Origin: CAZRDB01 sp964598695
Lineage (GTDB): Bacteria; Armatimonadota; Zipacnadia; UBA1398
DNA length: 30,284 bases
Direction: 5' to 3'
Assembly (NCBI GenBank): GCA_964598695.1
Contig: CAZRDB010000041.1
Span: 1-30,284, forward strand
Shown: positions 21,600-30,284 of the stretch, piece after piece
Numbering within the stretch: the first letter of the stretch is position 1
Layout: each line of letters begins with the position of its first letter
Notes under the pieces: generated by a model
The model's database searches: none
Seen by the model: the letters and a program-made list of their open reading frames with translations, nothing else
Told to the model about the DNA's origin: nothing
Translations under genes and position numbers: made by a program

Positions 21600-22333
21600 G
21601 CCGCTGGATCGCGCTGAGCGCCATCCTCGCCAAGGACCTCCGCGCCTACTACCTCAAGCCGCCGAACCTCAGTTGGGGGCTGATGTTCCCGCTCGCGTGG
21701 GCCGGGATGTTCCTCGTGAGGTCGGGCAGGGGCGCCGAGGCGCTGCACGAGGTTCTGCCCGGCACGGTCGCGGTGTCGGTCCTGTTCGGGACGACCTCTC
21801 TGCTCGCGGTGATCGTGACGTTCGAGAAGCGAGGGAGGTCGTTCGAGCGGCTCCTGCTGGCGCCGATCCCGCTCGAGGGTCTGCTGCTCACGAAGGTGGT
21901 TGGTGCAGTCGCCTTCGGGGTCGTCAACGCGCTGGTTCCCCTGGGGATCGCGGCGCTCGTGACGGATCTGTCGGGCATCGCGTGGGGTCCGATGCTCGGG
22001 GCGATCTTCCTCGTCGCGGTCACCTCCGCCCTCTTGGGCCTGCTCGTCGCCGTCTCGGTGCGCGAGGTGTTCGAGGCCCAGACCCTCTCGAACTTCTTCC
22101 GCTTCCCGATGCTGTTCCTCTGCGGGCTGTTCCTGCCGGTGGGCGCGCTGCCGCTCGCTCTGCGTCCCCTCTCCTACGCGCTGCCGCTCACGTATGGGGT
22201 CGACGCCATGCGAGCCGCCCTGGGGGAGCGCACGCTGCTGCCGCTCCCTGCTGACTTCGCGTTGCTGCTGGCCTTCACGACGGCGCTCTTCGTGCTCTGC
22301 GTGCGCACCGCCCGTCGACGCTGGATCGCGTAG
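21596..22333 (+). CDS. ABC-2 type permease
   Basis: A 245-residue membrane protein with about six transmembrane segments. The start AILAKDLRAYYLKPPNLSW and the later FRFPMLFLCGLFLPVGALP, then ALPLTYGVDAMRAAL, are characteristic of ABC-2 (DrrB/NodJ-like) permeases. It overlaps the ATPase stop by 4 bases, so their translation is coupled. It would form a homodimer in the inner membrane with two ATPase subunits. Substrate is unknown. It is the last gene of the ArsR operon; the next gene has its own spacer of 96 bp. Confidence 0.92.
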   Translation: MSRWIALSAILAKDLRAYYLKPPNLSWGLMFPLAWAGMFLVRSGRGAEALHEVLPGTVAVSVLFGTTSLLAVIVTFEKRGRSFERLLLAPIPLEGLLLTKVVGAVAFGVVNALVPLGIAALVTDLSGIAWGPMLGAIFLVAVTSALLGLLVAVSVREVFEAQTLSNFFRFPMLFLCGLFLPVGALPLALRPLSYALPLTYGVDAMRAALGERTLLPLPADFALLLAFTTALFVLCVRTARRRWIA

Positions 22334-22347
22334 CCGCCGGCAGCCGG

Positions 22348-22364
22348 CCTGCCCTCCCGGCAGG
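22348..22364 (+). terminator. Possible hairpin after the ABC operon
   Basis: CCTGCC and GGCAGG form a 6-bp stem with a 5-nt loop, 15 bp past the permease stop. No T-run follows, so termination is weakly supported. Confidence 0.3.
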
Positions 22365-22382
22365 ACCTCACTCGCGCGGAGG

Positions 22383-22416
22383 GAATGGGCCATCGCGGAG
22401 TGCGGGACGGCCATTC
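22383..22416 (+). repeat. Inverted repeat next to the ribosome binding site of the CRTAC1 gene
   Basis: GAATGGGCC (22383-22391) can pair with GGCCATTC (22409-22416) with one bulged G. The repeat abuts the GGAGG at 22417-22421, so it could affect access to that site. Confidence 0.3.
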
Positions 22417-22429
22417 GGAGGCGTGACAG

Positions 22430-23875
22430 ATGGTCCGGCTCGGTCGGTTCCCCGTGCTCGACGTGATGGCCCTCTCGCTGTGCCTGCTCGGCATGCCCGC
22501 GCCGGCGCAGGACGGTCCCTACTTCCAGGATGTGACGGCGGCCGTGGGCCTCGCGCTCGACGGGGGCTCGGCCTGCTGGGTCGACTTCGACAACGACGGC
22601 TGGGCCGACCTGGTCTCCGGCGGCTGTCTGTGGCGCAACGAGGGCGGCGCCCACTTCACGCGGATTGCGGAGGTGGGTCCCGCGGTCGCGGCCGACTTCG
22701 ACAATGACGGCTTCGCCGACCTGTTCTCGTGGACCTCGTTGCGGCTGTACCGCAACGAGGGCGGCAAGGGCCTCACCGAGGTCCCGCTCCCGGAGCTGCC
22801 CCCGTGCTCCTCACGAGGCGCCTGCTGGGCCGACCTCAACCGCGACGGCTTCGCCGATCTCTACGTGGGCGGCTACGAGGACTGGGATGCCGGGATCACC
22901 TTCCCGAACCTGGTGCTGCTCAACACCGGCGCCGGCGGCTTCACGCTCGCGGCGACCGACGATCGCCACCGGTCGCGTGGGGTGACCGCGTGCGACTTCG
23001 ACGAGGACGGCGACCCGGACGTGTATGTCTCCAACTACCGCCTCCAGCCCAACGTGCTGTGGCTCAACGACGGCGAGGCGGGGCTGCGCGACGCGGCCGC
23101 CGAGTACGGCGTGGTTGCGACCTCGGAGGGCTTCGAGGGCGGCCACTCGATCGGCGCGGCATGGGGCGACTTCGACAACGACGGCCACATCGATCTCTTC
23201 GCCGGGAACTTCGCCCACCAGGACAGCCGGGGCGACCAGCCCAAGTCGCGCTTCCTGCGCAACCTCGGGCCGGAGGGAGGCTGGCACTTCGAGGACAAGG
23301 GCCCGTGCGGCGTCTTCTACCAGGAGTCGTACGCCACGCCGGCCGCCGGCGACTACGACAACGACGGCGACCTCGACGTGTTCTTCACGACGGTCTACGC
23401 CACCGCCTCGTTCAACCGGCCGAACTTCCCGGTGCTCTACCGCAACGACGGCGGCTTCGTCTTCGCCGACGTGACGGCCGAGGCGGGCGTCGCGGGGCTG
23501 CCGCCGACCAACCAGGCGGCGTGGGCCGACTACGACCACGACGGCAACCTCGACCTCGTGACGGCCGGGCGGCTGCTCTGCAATGGCGGCAGCGGCAACT
23601 ACTGGCTGTGCGTGCGGCTCGAGGGAGACGGCGTCGCGGTCGATCGCTCGGCGCTCGGGGCACAGGTACGGCTCCGCACGGCCGCGGGCACGCTGACGCG
23701 GCAGGTCGAGGCCGGCACGGGCGAGGGCAACCAGAACGACCTGACGCTCCACTTCGGCCTCGGCGCCGACCGGGGTCCCGTCGATCTCGAGATTCGGTGG
23801 CCGAACGGAGCGGTCCGGTCCGTGGCGCGCGTGCCGATCGACCAGTGCGTCGTCGTGCGGTACGCGGGGCCGTAG
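22430..23875 (+). CDS. Secreted CRTAC1-like FG-GAP/ASPIC-UnbV protein
   Basis: A 481-residue exported protein. A signal peptide (about residues 1-26, ending PAPAQ) is followed by seven calcium-binding D-x-[DN]-x-D-G motifs of FG-GAP/VCBS blades (for example FDNDGWADL, LNRDGFADL, YDNDGDLDV, YDHDGNLDL), forming an integrin-like beta-propeller. The C-terminal 90 residues are an ASPIC/UnbV domain (GAQVRLRTAAGTLTRQV, then LHFGLG and EIRWPNG). Proteins of this type are common in polysaccharide-degrading and predatory bacteria; their role is binding or adhesion in most cases. ATG 22430 follows GGAGG. The first codons after the ATG are not typical of a signal, so an internal ATG 36 bp downstream is an alternative start. 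Confidence 0.88.
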   Translation: MVRLGRFPVLDVMALSLCLLGMPAPAQDGPYFQDVTAAVGLALDGGSACWVDFDNDGWADLVSGGCLWRNEGGAHFTRIAEVGPAVAADFDNDGFADLFSWTSLRLYRNEGGKGLTEVPLPELPPCSSRGACWADLNRDGFADLYVGGYEDWDAGITFPNLVLLNTGAGGFTLAATDDRHRSRGVTACDFDEDGDPDVYVSNYRLQPNVLWLNDGEAGLRDAAAEYGVVATSEGFEGGHSIGAAWGDFDNDGHIDLFAGNFAHQDSRGDQPKSRFLRNLGPEGGWHFEDKGPCGVFYQESYATPAAGDYDNDGDLDVFFTTVYATASFNRPNFPVLYRNDGGFVFADVTAEAGVAGLPPTNQAAWADYDHDGNLDLVTAGRLLCNGGSGNYWLCVRLEGDGVAVDRSALGAQVRLRTAAGTLTRQVEAGTGEGNQNDLTLHFGLGADRGPVDLEIRWPNGAVRSVARVPIDQCVVVRYAGP

Positions 23876-23906
23876 CGGCGGAGGCGCGGGGCAAGCCGGC
23901 AGGGAG

Positions 23907-23959
23907 GGGCCGCTCCCGCGCCGAACAGCAAGCCACCGGCTCACCGAGGGGAGCGGCCC
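23907..23959 (+). promoter_or_regulatory. 11-bp inverted repeat covering the DUF6785 ribosome binding site
   Basis: GGGCCGCTCCC (23907-23917) is the exact complement of GGGAGCGGCCC (23949-23959). The second arm contains the Shine-Dalgarno (GGGGAG) and ends at the base before ATG 23960. The 31-nt loop has a short AGCC/GGCT stem. Folded, it would hide the ribosome binding site completely. It could be a translational switch or a terminator of the upstream gene; no T-run follows. Confidence 0.5.
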
Positions 23960-25897
23960 ATGCGTGAGGGACCGCGCCGGCGTGTGCGGCTGCGGGCGGT
24001 CGTGCTCGGGCTGGCGCTGGTGGTGGTGAACGCCTACTGGCTCGCGGTGATCGAGCTGGTGCGCCACACCTCGTCCCCGACCTCGGTCTCTCTGTACTTC
24101 ACCGCGATCCTCTCGTTCACGTTCGTGGCGTCGGCCAACGCCCTCGTCCGGCGCATCGCGCCCCACGCGGCGCTGACGGGGCCGGAGCTGGCCACGACCT
24201 ACGCGATCACGACGGTCGGCAGCTCGATCGCGGGGATCGACTTCTTCTGCTGCATGCCGGCGGTGGCAGCGTACCCCTTTCGCTACGCCAAGCCCGAGAA
24301 CGGTTGGGCCGAGCTGTTTCTCTGGATGCTTCCCAAGGGGCTGATGGTGACCGACCCGGCCGCCCTGCGGAGCTTCTGGGAGGGCGGCGGCTCGCTCTAC
24401 GACCGCGCCAACTGGAGCGCGTGGCTGGGGCCGGTGCTGCGCTGGAACGCCTGGGCGCTCGGGATGGGCGGGCTGTGGCTCGGGGCGGTGGCGCTCTTCT
24501 CGCCGCGCTGGATCGAATCGGAGCGGCTCACCTACCCCATCCAGCAGCTCCCCAGCGAGATGGCCTACACGCCCCGCCGCCTTCTCTCGTCGCGGCCGTT
24601 CCGGCTCGGCCTCGCGGTGGCGGGGGTGGTGGCCCTGCTCAACGGGCTCCATGTGCTCGCGCCTGCCTGGCCGATGATCCCGGTCAAGGGCGGGGCCGCG
24701 CCGGCGTTCAACCTCTCGGCCCAGCTCGTCGACGCCCCCTGGAACCGGATCGGCACGCTCCTGCTCTCGTTCTACCCGTTCGCCATCGGCCTCTCGATCC
24801 TGCTGCCGGCGAAGCTCTCGCTGAGCTGCTGGGTGTTCTACCTGCTGCTCAAGCTCGAGTACGTCTTCGCGAACCAGTCGTTCTCGTGGCTGTCGGAAGG
24901 CTCCCCGTTCACGCGCGAGCAGTCACTCGGAGCCTACCTCGCGATCGCGGCCTTCGCCCTGTATGCGGGGCGGGTACACCTGCGTCAGGCGCTCCGGGAA
25001 GCCTGGACGGGTGACGCGCCCTCGCGGTTCGACCGGCCGCTCGGCCCCCGCGCCGCCGCGGCGCTGGTGGTGGCGTCGTTCGCGTTCCTTGTCTGGTTCC
25101 AGGTTCGGGCGGGGATGACGGCGTGGTACGCGACCGCCTTCTGCGGGCTGACGGCGCTGCTCTCCTTCTCGTTCACGCGGATCCGCGCCGAGATGGGTGT
25201 ACCGGTGCACGAGATGCACCTCGTAGGCCCGGGTCAGGTGCTTCCGCGTTGGTTGGGGAGCCGGCTGGTGGGCGACCGCAACCTCGTGGTCTCGACGGCC
25301 TTCTACTGGTACAACTACGGCCAGCGCTGTCACCCCATGCCGCACATCGCCGAGGCGATGAAGCTCGCCCGCACCGGGGACTCCTCGCAGCGCCAGATGG
25401 CGCGGTGGTGTCTGGTCGCCCTCGCGGTGGGAGGGCTCGCGGCCTGCTGGGCGATCCTCCACCTGTACTGCCGCGATGGCGCGGCAGCCAAGTGGGGGCC
25501 GTGGTACGCATGTGAGTGGATCGCCTACCACCCCTACAACGAGGCCAGCACGCTGCTGCTGCGCCCGACCGGCCCCAGCGCGCCGATGGCCCTCGCGTCG
25601 GTCGTCGGGTTCGCGCTGACCTTCGCGCTGATGCAGATCCAGACCCGGTTCGTCTGGTGGCCGCTGCACCCCGTGGGGTACGCCGTCGCGAACGCCTGGG
25701 CGATGGACAACATGTGGTTCTCGGTGTTCGTCGCATGGGCGGTGAAGGCGCTCATCGCCCGTTACGCCGGGGCCCCGGGCAACCGTAGGCTGACCTACCT
25801 GGCATTCGGCCTCGTGCTGGGCGACTTCCTCATGGGCGGCCTCTGGTCGCTGTACGGGGTGGCGCGCGGGATCCGCACCTACGCGATCTGGCCGTGA
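23960..25897 (+). CDS. DUF6785-type polytopic membrane protein
   Basis: A 645-residue protein with about 12-13 transmembrane helices. Conserved-looking hydrophilic motifs lie between helices (GSSIAGIDFFCCMP, YRFDRPLG-type loop, FYWYNYGQRCHPMPHIAEAMKLA, PTGPSAPMA). This pattern matches the DUF6784/DUF6785 proteins, distantly like oligopeptide (OPT-like) transporters, often found next to glycoside hydrolase genes in Armatimonadota and similar bacteria. ATG 23960 follows GAGGGGAG, itself within an 11-bp inverted repeat. It faces the GH5-GH43 gene tail to tail (13 bp apart). A transport role for sugar degradation products is inferred; no substrate is known. There is no cytoplasmic ATP-binding domain, so it would be a secondary transporter. 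Confidence 0.8.
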   Translation: MREGPRRRVRLRAVVLGLALVVVNAYWLAVIELVRHTSSPTSVSLYFTAILSFTFVASANALVRRIAPHAALTGPELATTYAITTVGSSIAGIDFFCCMPAVAAYPFRYAKPENGWAELFLWMLPKGLMVTDPAALRSFWEGGGSLYDRANWSAWLGPVLRWNAWALGMGGLWLGAVALFSPRWIESERLTYPIQQLPSEMAYTPRRLLSSRPFRLGLAVAGVVALLNGLHVLAPAWPMIPVKGGAAPAFNLSAQLVDAPWNRIGTLLLSFYPFAIGLSILLPAKLSLSCWVFYLLLKLEYVFANQSFSWLSEGSPFTREQSLGAYLAIAAFALYAGRVHLRQALREAWTGDAPSRFDRPLGPRAAAALVVASFAFLVWFQVRAGMTAWYATAFCGLTALLSFSFTRIRAEMGVPVHEMHLVGPGQVLPRWLGSRLVGDRNLVVSTAFYWYNYGQRCHPMPHIAEAMKLARTGDSSQRQMARWCLVALAVGGLAACWAILHLYCRDGAAAKWGPWYACEWIAYHPYNEASTLLLRPTGPSAPMALASVVGFALTFALMQIQTRFVWWPLHPVGYAVANAWAMDNMWFSVFVAWAVKALIARYAGAPGNRRLTYLAFGLVLGDFLMGGLWSLYGVARGIRTYAIWP

Positions 25898-25910
25898 ACC
25901 ATCGGGACGG

Positions 25911-28810
25911 CTACCGCGCGGGATCGCCCGCGTCCTCCCGGCTGAAGCGGTCGACGTCGAACCGGCCTTCGCCCCCATGCGGGTTGTAGCAGAACACCCC
26001 GAAGCGCACGCCCTGGAAGGTCACGAGGGTGAAGCGGAGCGGCAGCCGGCCGCCGACCGGGGCGTAGGTCGCCCCGTCCTCGCTGTAGCTGAAGAACCCG
26101 GAGTCGGTCGCGAAGTCGCAGGACGCCCGCAGCCACAGCGTCGTGCCGGCCAGGTCGGCAACCGTGTCGGTGACCTCCTCGCGCGGGGGCGAGAGGCCTT
26201 CGTCGGCGTTCACGACGCGTTCGAGCCGCCGCCGCCCGTCGGTGTCCACGGCGACGGCGAGGTATCCGTATGAGCCCTGCAGGAGACACAGGCCGGCGCG
26301 GTCCCCCGGTTGCAGGCCGCTGGTGTCGACGCGGATCGTGGCCGTACACCGGGGCCCCTCGGTGCGCTGCGTGAGGGTGTTGCGCGCACTCGCGAGGTTC
26401 GGGGCCGCGCTCGCCTGGAGGCGCAGCCAACCGGGACGTTCGGTAAGCGACCACCGCGCGTCGTCGGGGTTGTGGTTCCACTGCCACTGGGCCCCGAGGG
26501 TGGGCTCCGAGAACTCGTCGGCGCTCGGCAGGCGGCTCACGGCGAACGACCGGCCGACCTCCGGCTTCGCGACCGTCTCCGGGATGGAGTGGGCCGCGGG
26601 GTCGCCGATGTAGGGCCAGCCGACCCGCCACGTTTCCNNNNNNNNNNCACGCAAGAGAGATTGTCGCGCTTGGCGGCAATCTGGAGTTCGGCCAGGTCGC
26701 ACCAGATCTCGCCCTCCATCACCGTTCCGGGAGCCTCGAAGCGTCCGCAGATGGTCCATTCACGGTGGTCGAACCAGAGCGTTCGGCCGACGGCGCCCTG
26801 ATCCACGAGCGAGAAGCCCCACCAGTCGCCGTTCGCGAGGTCGACGATGCCCCCCTGGTGCGGCGAACTCCAGGGCCTGCGGTTGTCGCAGACGGTGACC
26901 GTCTCGAAGGGACCGGTGCGGCTCTCGGAGCGCGAGCAGATCAGCGTCGGGAACTCGCCGAACAGCGAGTTGAAGACATAGTACACTCCGCCCACCTTGT
27001 AGGCATGCGAGCCCTCACCATCGGGGAGCTTGTAGGCGGGCTCGCTCGAGACCACCCGCGTCAGACCCGGGTCGAGCACGGCGACACGGATGTCGCCACG
27101 GCCGCCGTAGTAGACGAGCGGGGCGCCGTCGTCATCGAAGAGAAGCCCGGGGTCGTGCAGGTAGGCATCGAGCCGGTTCATCTCCCACGGCCCGGCCGGG
27201 TCGGTGGCGCGGTACACGACGGCGCCGATCATCTGGATGTTGTCGAGGATGTAGAACGTGCCCTCGTGGTACCGCAGCGAGGGCGCCCAGATGCCGCGGG
27301 AGTACTGGTTCCCCCCGATCAGGCTGAAGGTGGGGTCGATCTCGATCGTCGGGGCGGCGTAGCCCGCGATCCGCCAGTTGATGAGGTCCTTCGAGTGCAG
27401 GATCTCGAGGCCCGGCATGCTCACGAAGGTCGTCGTGACCAGGTAGAAGTCCTCGCCCACCCGGATGATATCCGGGTCCGGGTAGTCCCCCCACAGCACG
27501 GGGTTGGTGAAGGTCCCATCGCCGTTGTCGCTCCGCCGCCCCTCCGGGGCGGGGGCCGTGGGGGCCGCGTCACGGTACTCGGCGTACCACTCGAAGCCGG
27601 CGCGCGCGCTCTCACTCTCCCCGAGCCCCACCTCTGCGAGGCCGTTCTTCAGGCCTGAGAGCATGTCTCCCACCATGCCGACCTGGTAGCTGACATTGCC
27701 CGAGGCATCGAGGTGCGAGCGGATCGCGTTGCCGAAGCCCTCGGTGTGGGCGTTCCACAGGTCCTGGTAGCCCTCGCCGCTGTTCGGGCTCCAGGCCATC
27801 TCGGTGACGATGATCGGCCAGCGGTCGGCCGCCGGCTTGTAGTTGGTCTCCCACAACCGCGCGACGGCGGCGGGGTCATCGTGTGCCCCACCGTAGGCCG
27901 GGTAGATGTGGACCGCGTACCCGATGTTCTCGCCCACCACGGGATGCTTGGCGAACCCGGCGTACTGCCCCTGCCAGCCGAGACCGGGGATCCAGATGAT
28001 GTTGTCGGCGCCCTGGGCCCGGATCGCGTCGACGATCGGCTGCATGAACCGGGTGATCGCCTGGTCGTAGGCGTCGCCGCCCATCCCCCAGTCGCCGGCC
28101 CCGAAGCTCGTCTCGATCGTGATCGGCTCGTTGCAGATCTCGAACTGCACGTTGTCGGCCCCGCGGATGCCCGGAGTGGACGCCACCGCGCTCCAGAAGG
28201 CGATGAGGTTCTCCTGGTACTGCCGGGACATGTTGCGCCCGGTGTCCTCCTTGCCATCGTTGCCGACGGGGAAGACCTCGGACGGGTTGCCCACGAGGAT
28301 CACGTACAGGCCGCGCGTCCGGCAGTGGTCGACGAAGGGGATGAGGACGTTCTCGATCCAGCCGCGGAACTGCGCGGGCCGGGCGAGCGTGCCCTCCCCG
28401 TCCCACCCCGGGCCGAAGTTGTGGAAGGGCGAGCCGTCGGCGATGTACCGGACGTAGCTGCAGTACCAGCCGTGGTCTCGGCCGAAGCGGGGCGCGGGAT
28501 CGGACAGGATGTCGGCCACGGCCTTGTAGTAGTCGAGCGCCGGGGCGACGTTCGCCGGGTCGGTGTAGTCGCGGGGGTCGGGGTAGTTGCGCCCCTCCCC
28601 GTTGAACCAGCTCGCGCCCGGCTGCATGTAGCCGTGGAGCGTTACGCGCTTGCGGTTCGGGTCCACGAGGAAGCGGCCCGAGACCTGCAGCTTGGGGGTC
28701 GGGTTCTCGCCCGGGACCATGCCGAGGTAGGCGAGCGCGGGTCCGGCGCACAGCGCACACGCCCCCGCCCACAGCGCGGCGACACAGGCTCGCCCGGAGA
28801 TCGTGGCCAC
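25911..28810 (-). CDS. Secreted GH5-GH43-GH43_C2 fusion glycoside hydrolase (interrupted by scaffold gap)
   Basis: A signal peptide (about 1-27) is followed by a GH5-like (beta/alpha)8 domain (about 40-410) with acid/base E228 in FEICNEP and nucleophile E337 in IVTEMAW. A GH43 five-bladed propeller (about 430-680) has base D445 in DYPDPDII, D553 in HDPGLLFDD and acid E599 in DGEGSHAYK. After the gap a GH43_C2 beta-sandwich begins near DEFSEPTLGAQWQWNHN and runs to the TAG at 25911. GH5 with GH43 would attack beta-linked backbones and arabinose/xylose side chains, typical of xylan or arabinoxylan. The start is GTG 28810 with GAGGGAGG upstream. Odd point: residues about 681-721 before the gap do not fit the expected short link (TLWF to WRVGWPYIGDP) and may be a contig-end artefact or an insertion. 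The true gap length must be 2 mod 3. Confidence 0.82.
26638..26647. other. Scaffold gap (10 N) inside the GH5-GH43 gene
   Basis: Ten N. The reading frames either side differ, so the true length must be 2 mod 3 if one protein spans it. The ~110 bp to its right also look foreign to the family. Confidence 0.98.
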
Positions 28811-28860
28811 CTGGGTCCTCCCTCGGTAGCGCGGCAGTCCCGCCCCACACAGGGTCCCGA

Positions 28861-28876
28861 GTGTATCGTAACATGC
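28861..28876 (-). promoter_or_regulatory. Possible promoter -10 region of the GH5-GH43 gene
   Basis: On the minus strand TTACGATACAC forms a small AT-rich island in very GC-rich DNA, with TACGAT matching 4 of 6 bases of a -10 box. No -35 box is evident. It lies about 55 bp upstream of the GTG start, in the 84-bp spacer after the DUF4838 stop. Confidence 0.25.
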
Positions 28877-28894
28877 CGGGCGCGCGCGGAGACC

Positions 28895-30284
28895 CTACCT
28901 GGACCGCACCAGCCAGAACCGGTCGAGCGCGACCGACTCGACGCCCGCGCCGGCCCCGCCCGCGCGCAGCCACAGACGCATCCCAGGCGCGAGAGGCACC
29001 GTGCCGATCTCGTACGCCCGGTAGCCCTCGCCGGCCGCCTCGGCCACGGCGACGACACGGGCGAGCACGTCGGCCTCCTCGCCCTCGTGCCGGACGCCCA
29101 CCTCAAAGGCCGTGCCCTCTGTCGCGAGCCCTGTGCAGCGGACCGCCGCGTAGGCCGTCCATGTCGCTCGCTCCTCGGCCAGGGTTGCGGGGATGCCGAG
29201 CGGCTGTGCCACGGAGCGGGTCTCACCGTCGACCGGGATCCGGACCGCAACCCCGTCGGAGGCGGCCGGGTCGGCGATGCGCGTCAGGCCGCGGCCCGCG
29301 AGTTCGAAGCCGGGGTCCTGGAGATCGGTGTACTCGGCGACGGGGAGACCCTCGCACCCGGGGGGGACCGGGGAGACCCGGCGGCCGAGCCCGGCGACAC
29401 GCTCGGAGAAGTGCGCGAGCGGCCGCCACTCCTCCACCTGCGTGACGCCGTGGGCCTCGAGGAATGCGACGAGTGCGCGGGCCGCCCCGAGGTAGTCGGC
29501 CGGTCCGGGCCAGGGCACGCCGGCAAGCTGGGCCCATTGCCGCAGCTCGTAGTAGCGGACGACCCACAGGTAGTTGAGGCCCTGCCGCAGCATCCGCACC
29601 CCGTCGAGGGCCTCCGGGTTGGCCGCGACCGCAGCCTCGGCACGGTCGAAGAGCGGCTCGGCCTGGCCGAGCGTCTCGAGGTTGAGAAACGGCGCAGTGG
29701 GCAGCGAGAAGCACCCGAGGTGGTGGCCGCTTCGCTCGCAGGCATCGTGCATCAGTGCGATGTACTCCCGCAGCGCCGGCGCCGCTCCCCCGTAGTAGGC
29801 GCTCAGGAACTCGTCGACGAGAGCCTGCCCGTCCTGGCTCGGGTCCCACAGGAGCTTCGCGAGGACCCAGGCCCGCAGCTCGGCGAACTCGGCGCCGGGG
29901 GACTGGTACGCGCCCTGCTCGAAGATCCCCTTCGCGCCATGCTCCACGAAGAACCGGACGTTCGGCGCGAGCACCCGCAGGTTGGGGTGAGGCTGGAGGT
30001 AGTGGTTGAAGTCGGTGGTGTAGTCCCAGATGTACAGCCGGTCGCAGATGCGTGACCAGGCCCGGATGTCGTCGGCGAAGCTCGCGTTCTTCGGGCCATG
30101 CTCGAGTGTCTCGTTGAAGGCGCACTCGATGCTGCAGAGCTGGACGATCACGTTGTCGCGGGGACGGACGTGCGCCGGGGCATGCCGCGAGTACCAGTAG
30201 GCGAAGACCGAGACCGTCGCGTGGGGGAACTCGGCTTCGATGCTCTCGGCGATCCGGTTCACCGCATGGATCATCGGGCCGCTG
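28895..30284 (-). CDS. DUF4838 family protein, 5' end cut by the window edge
   Basis: The visible 463 residues are the C-terminal part of a longer protein; the frame runs off the right edge with no start. IHAVNRIAESIEAEFP, then VRPRDNVIVQLCSIECAF and DRLYIWDYTTDFNHYL, then VRFFVEHGAKGIFEQG are strongly characteristic of DUF4838, a family of large, usually secreted, probable glycoside hydrolases related to alpha-glucuronidase (GH67/115)-like barrels. The remainder (about 330-460) is a beta-rich module, likely a carbohydrate-binding sandwich, ending in ALDRFWLVRSR. Just downstream on the same strand is the GH5-GH43 fusion, 84 bp away, so the two may be co-expressed on plant xylan-type polymers. 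The full length, signal and catalytic residues lie outside the window or cannot be named. Confidence 0.85.
   Translation of the reverse strand, partial: SGPMIHAVNRIAESIEAEFPHATVSVFAYWYSRHAPAHVRPRDNVIVQLCSIECAFNETLEHGPKNASFADDIRAWSRICDRLYIWDYTTDFNHYLQPHPNLRVLAPNVRFFVEHGAKGIFEQGAYQSPGAEFAELRAWVLAKLLWDPSQDGQALVDEFLSAYYGGAAPALREYIALMHDACERSGHHLGCFSLPTAPFLNLETLGQAEPLFDRAEAAVAANPEALDGVRMLRQGLNYLWVVRYYELRQWAQLAGVPWPGPADYLGAARALVAFLEAHGVTQVEEWRPLAHFSERVAGLGRRVSPVPPGCEGLPVAEYTDLQDPGFELAGRGLTRIADPAASDGVAVRIPVDGETRSVAQPLGIPATLAEERATWTAYAAVRCTGLATEGTAFEVGVRHEGEEADVLARVVAVAEAAGEGYRAYEIGTVPLAPGMRLWLRAGGAGAGVESVALDRFWLVRSR

Overview
The window is about 30 kb of very GC-rich bacterial DNA. It carries three 10-N scaffold gaps (18353-18362, 19006-19015, 26638-26647), so it is probably a draft or metagenome-derived assembly. 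Nearly every large gene encodes a secreted or membrane protein: sialidase-like and beta-helix proteins, a GH5-GH43 fusion, DUF4838, DUF6785, a CRTAC1-type FG-GAP protein and an H-X9-DG pseudopilin. The pseudopilin N-terminus (FTLIELL, then a long hydrophobic stretch and the run FPVFARAREKARQT) resembles those I associate with Armatimonadota or a nearby uncultured lineage. That placement is inference; no rRNA or marker gene is present.

Layout. (1) 139-7367, minus strand: FmdE-like protein, beta-helix/LamG protein, M6-like metallopeptidase, MFS transporter and a sialidase-like protein; the last two are 3 bp apart and form an operon. (2) 7530-13287: a secreted protein of unknown family (+), a large secreted probable carbohydrate-active protein (-), a SMI1/KNR4 protein (+) and a Tat-exported cysteine-rich DUF3795 protein (-). 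(3) 13681-14554: a compact NYN-nuclease unit with its own TTGACA promoter and a two-hairpin leader ending in a UUCG-capped terminator-like stem. It is flanked by an imperfect 31-nt direct repeat made of the start of the DUF3795 gene. (4) 14572-17259, minus: a second beta-helix protein, with a carbohydrate-binding-like insert.

(5) 17399-19946, plus: a clear cobalamin riboswitch, then a 78-aa protein of unknown family with an 11-base Shine-Dalgarno, an H-X9-DG pseudopilin, a membrane-anchored zinc-ribbon protein and two translationally coupled small envelope proteins that look like paralogues. No known B12 gene is present, so a vitamin-B12 switch seems to control a pseudopilus-like envelope operon. 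This is the most unusual feature of the window. (6) 20010-22333, plus: a strong promoter, an ArsR-type regulator with a cysteine-rich tail, a 65-aa protein with seven cysteines and an internal repeat, and an ABC-2 exporter (ATPase and permease). All are overlapping or closely spaced, and together they look like a thiol/metal-responsive export unit.

(7) 22430-30284: a CRTAC1/ASPIC protein and a DUF6785 membrane protein on plus, facing a GH5-GH43-GH43_C2 fusion and a 5'-truncated DUF4838 protein on minus. With the beta-helix and sialidase-like proteins these suggest a plant- or host-polysaccharide degrader. An 11-bp perfect inverted repeat covers the ribosome binding site of the DUF6785 gene. 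No tRNA, rRNA, transposase, integrase or CRISPR array was seen.
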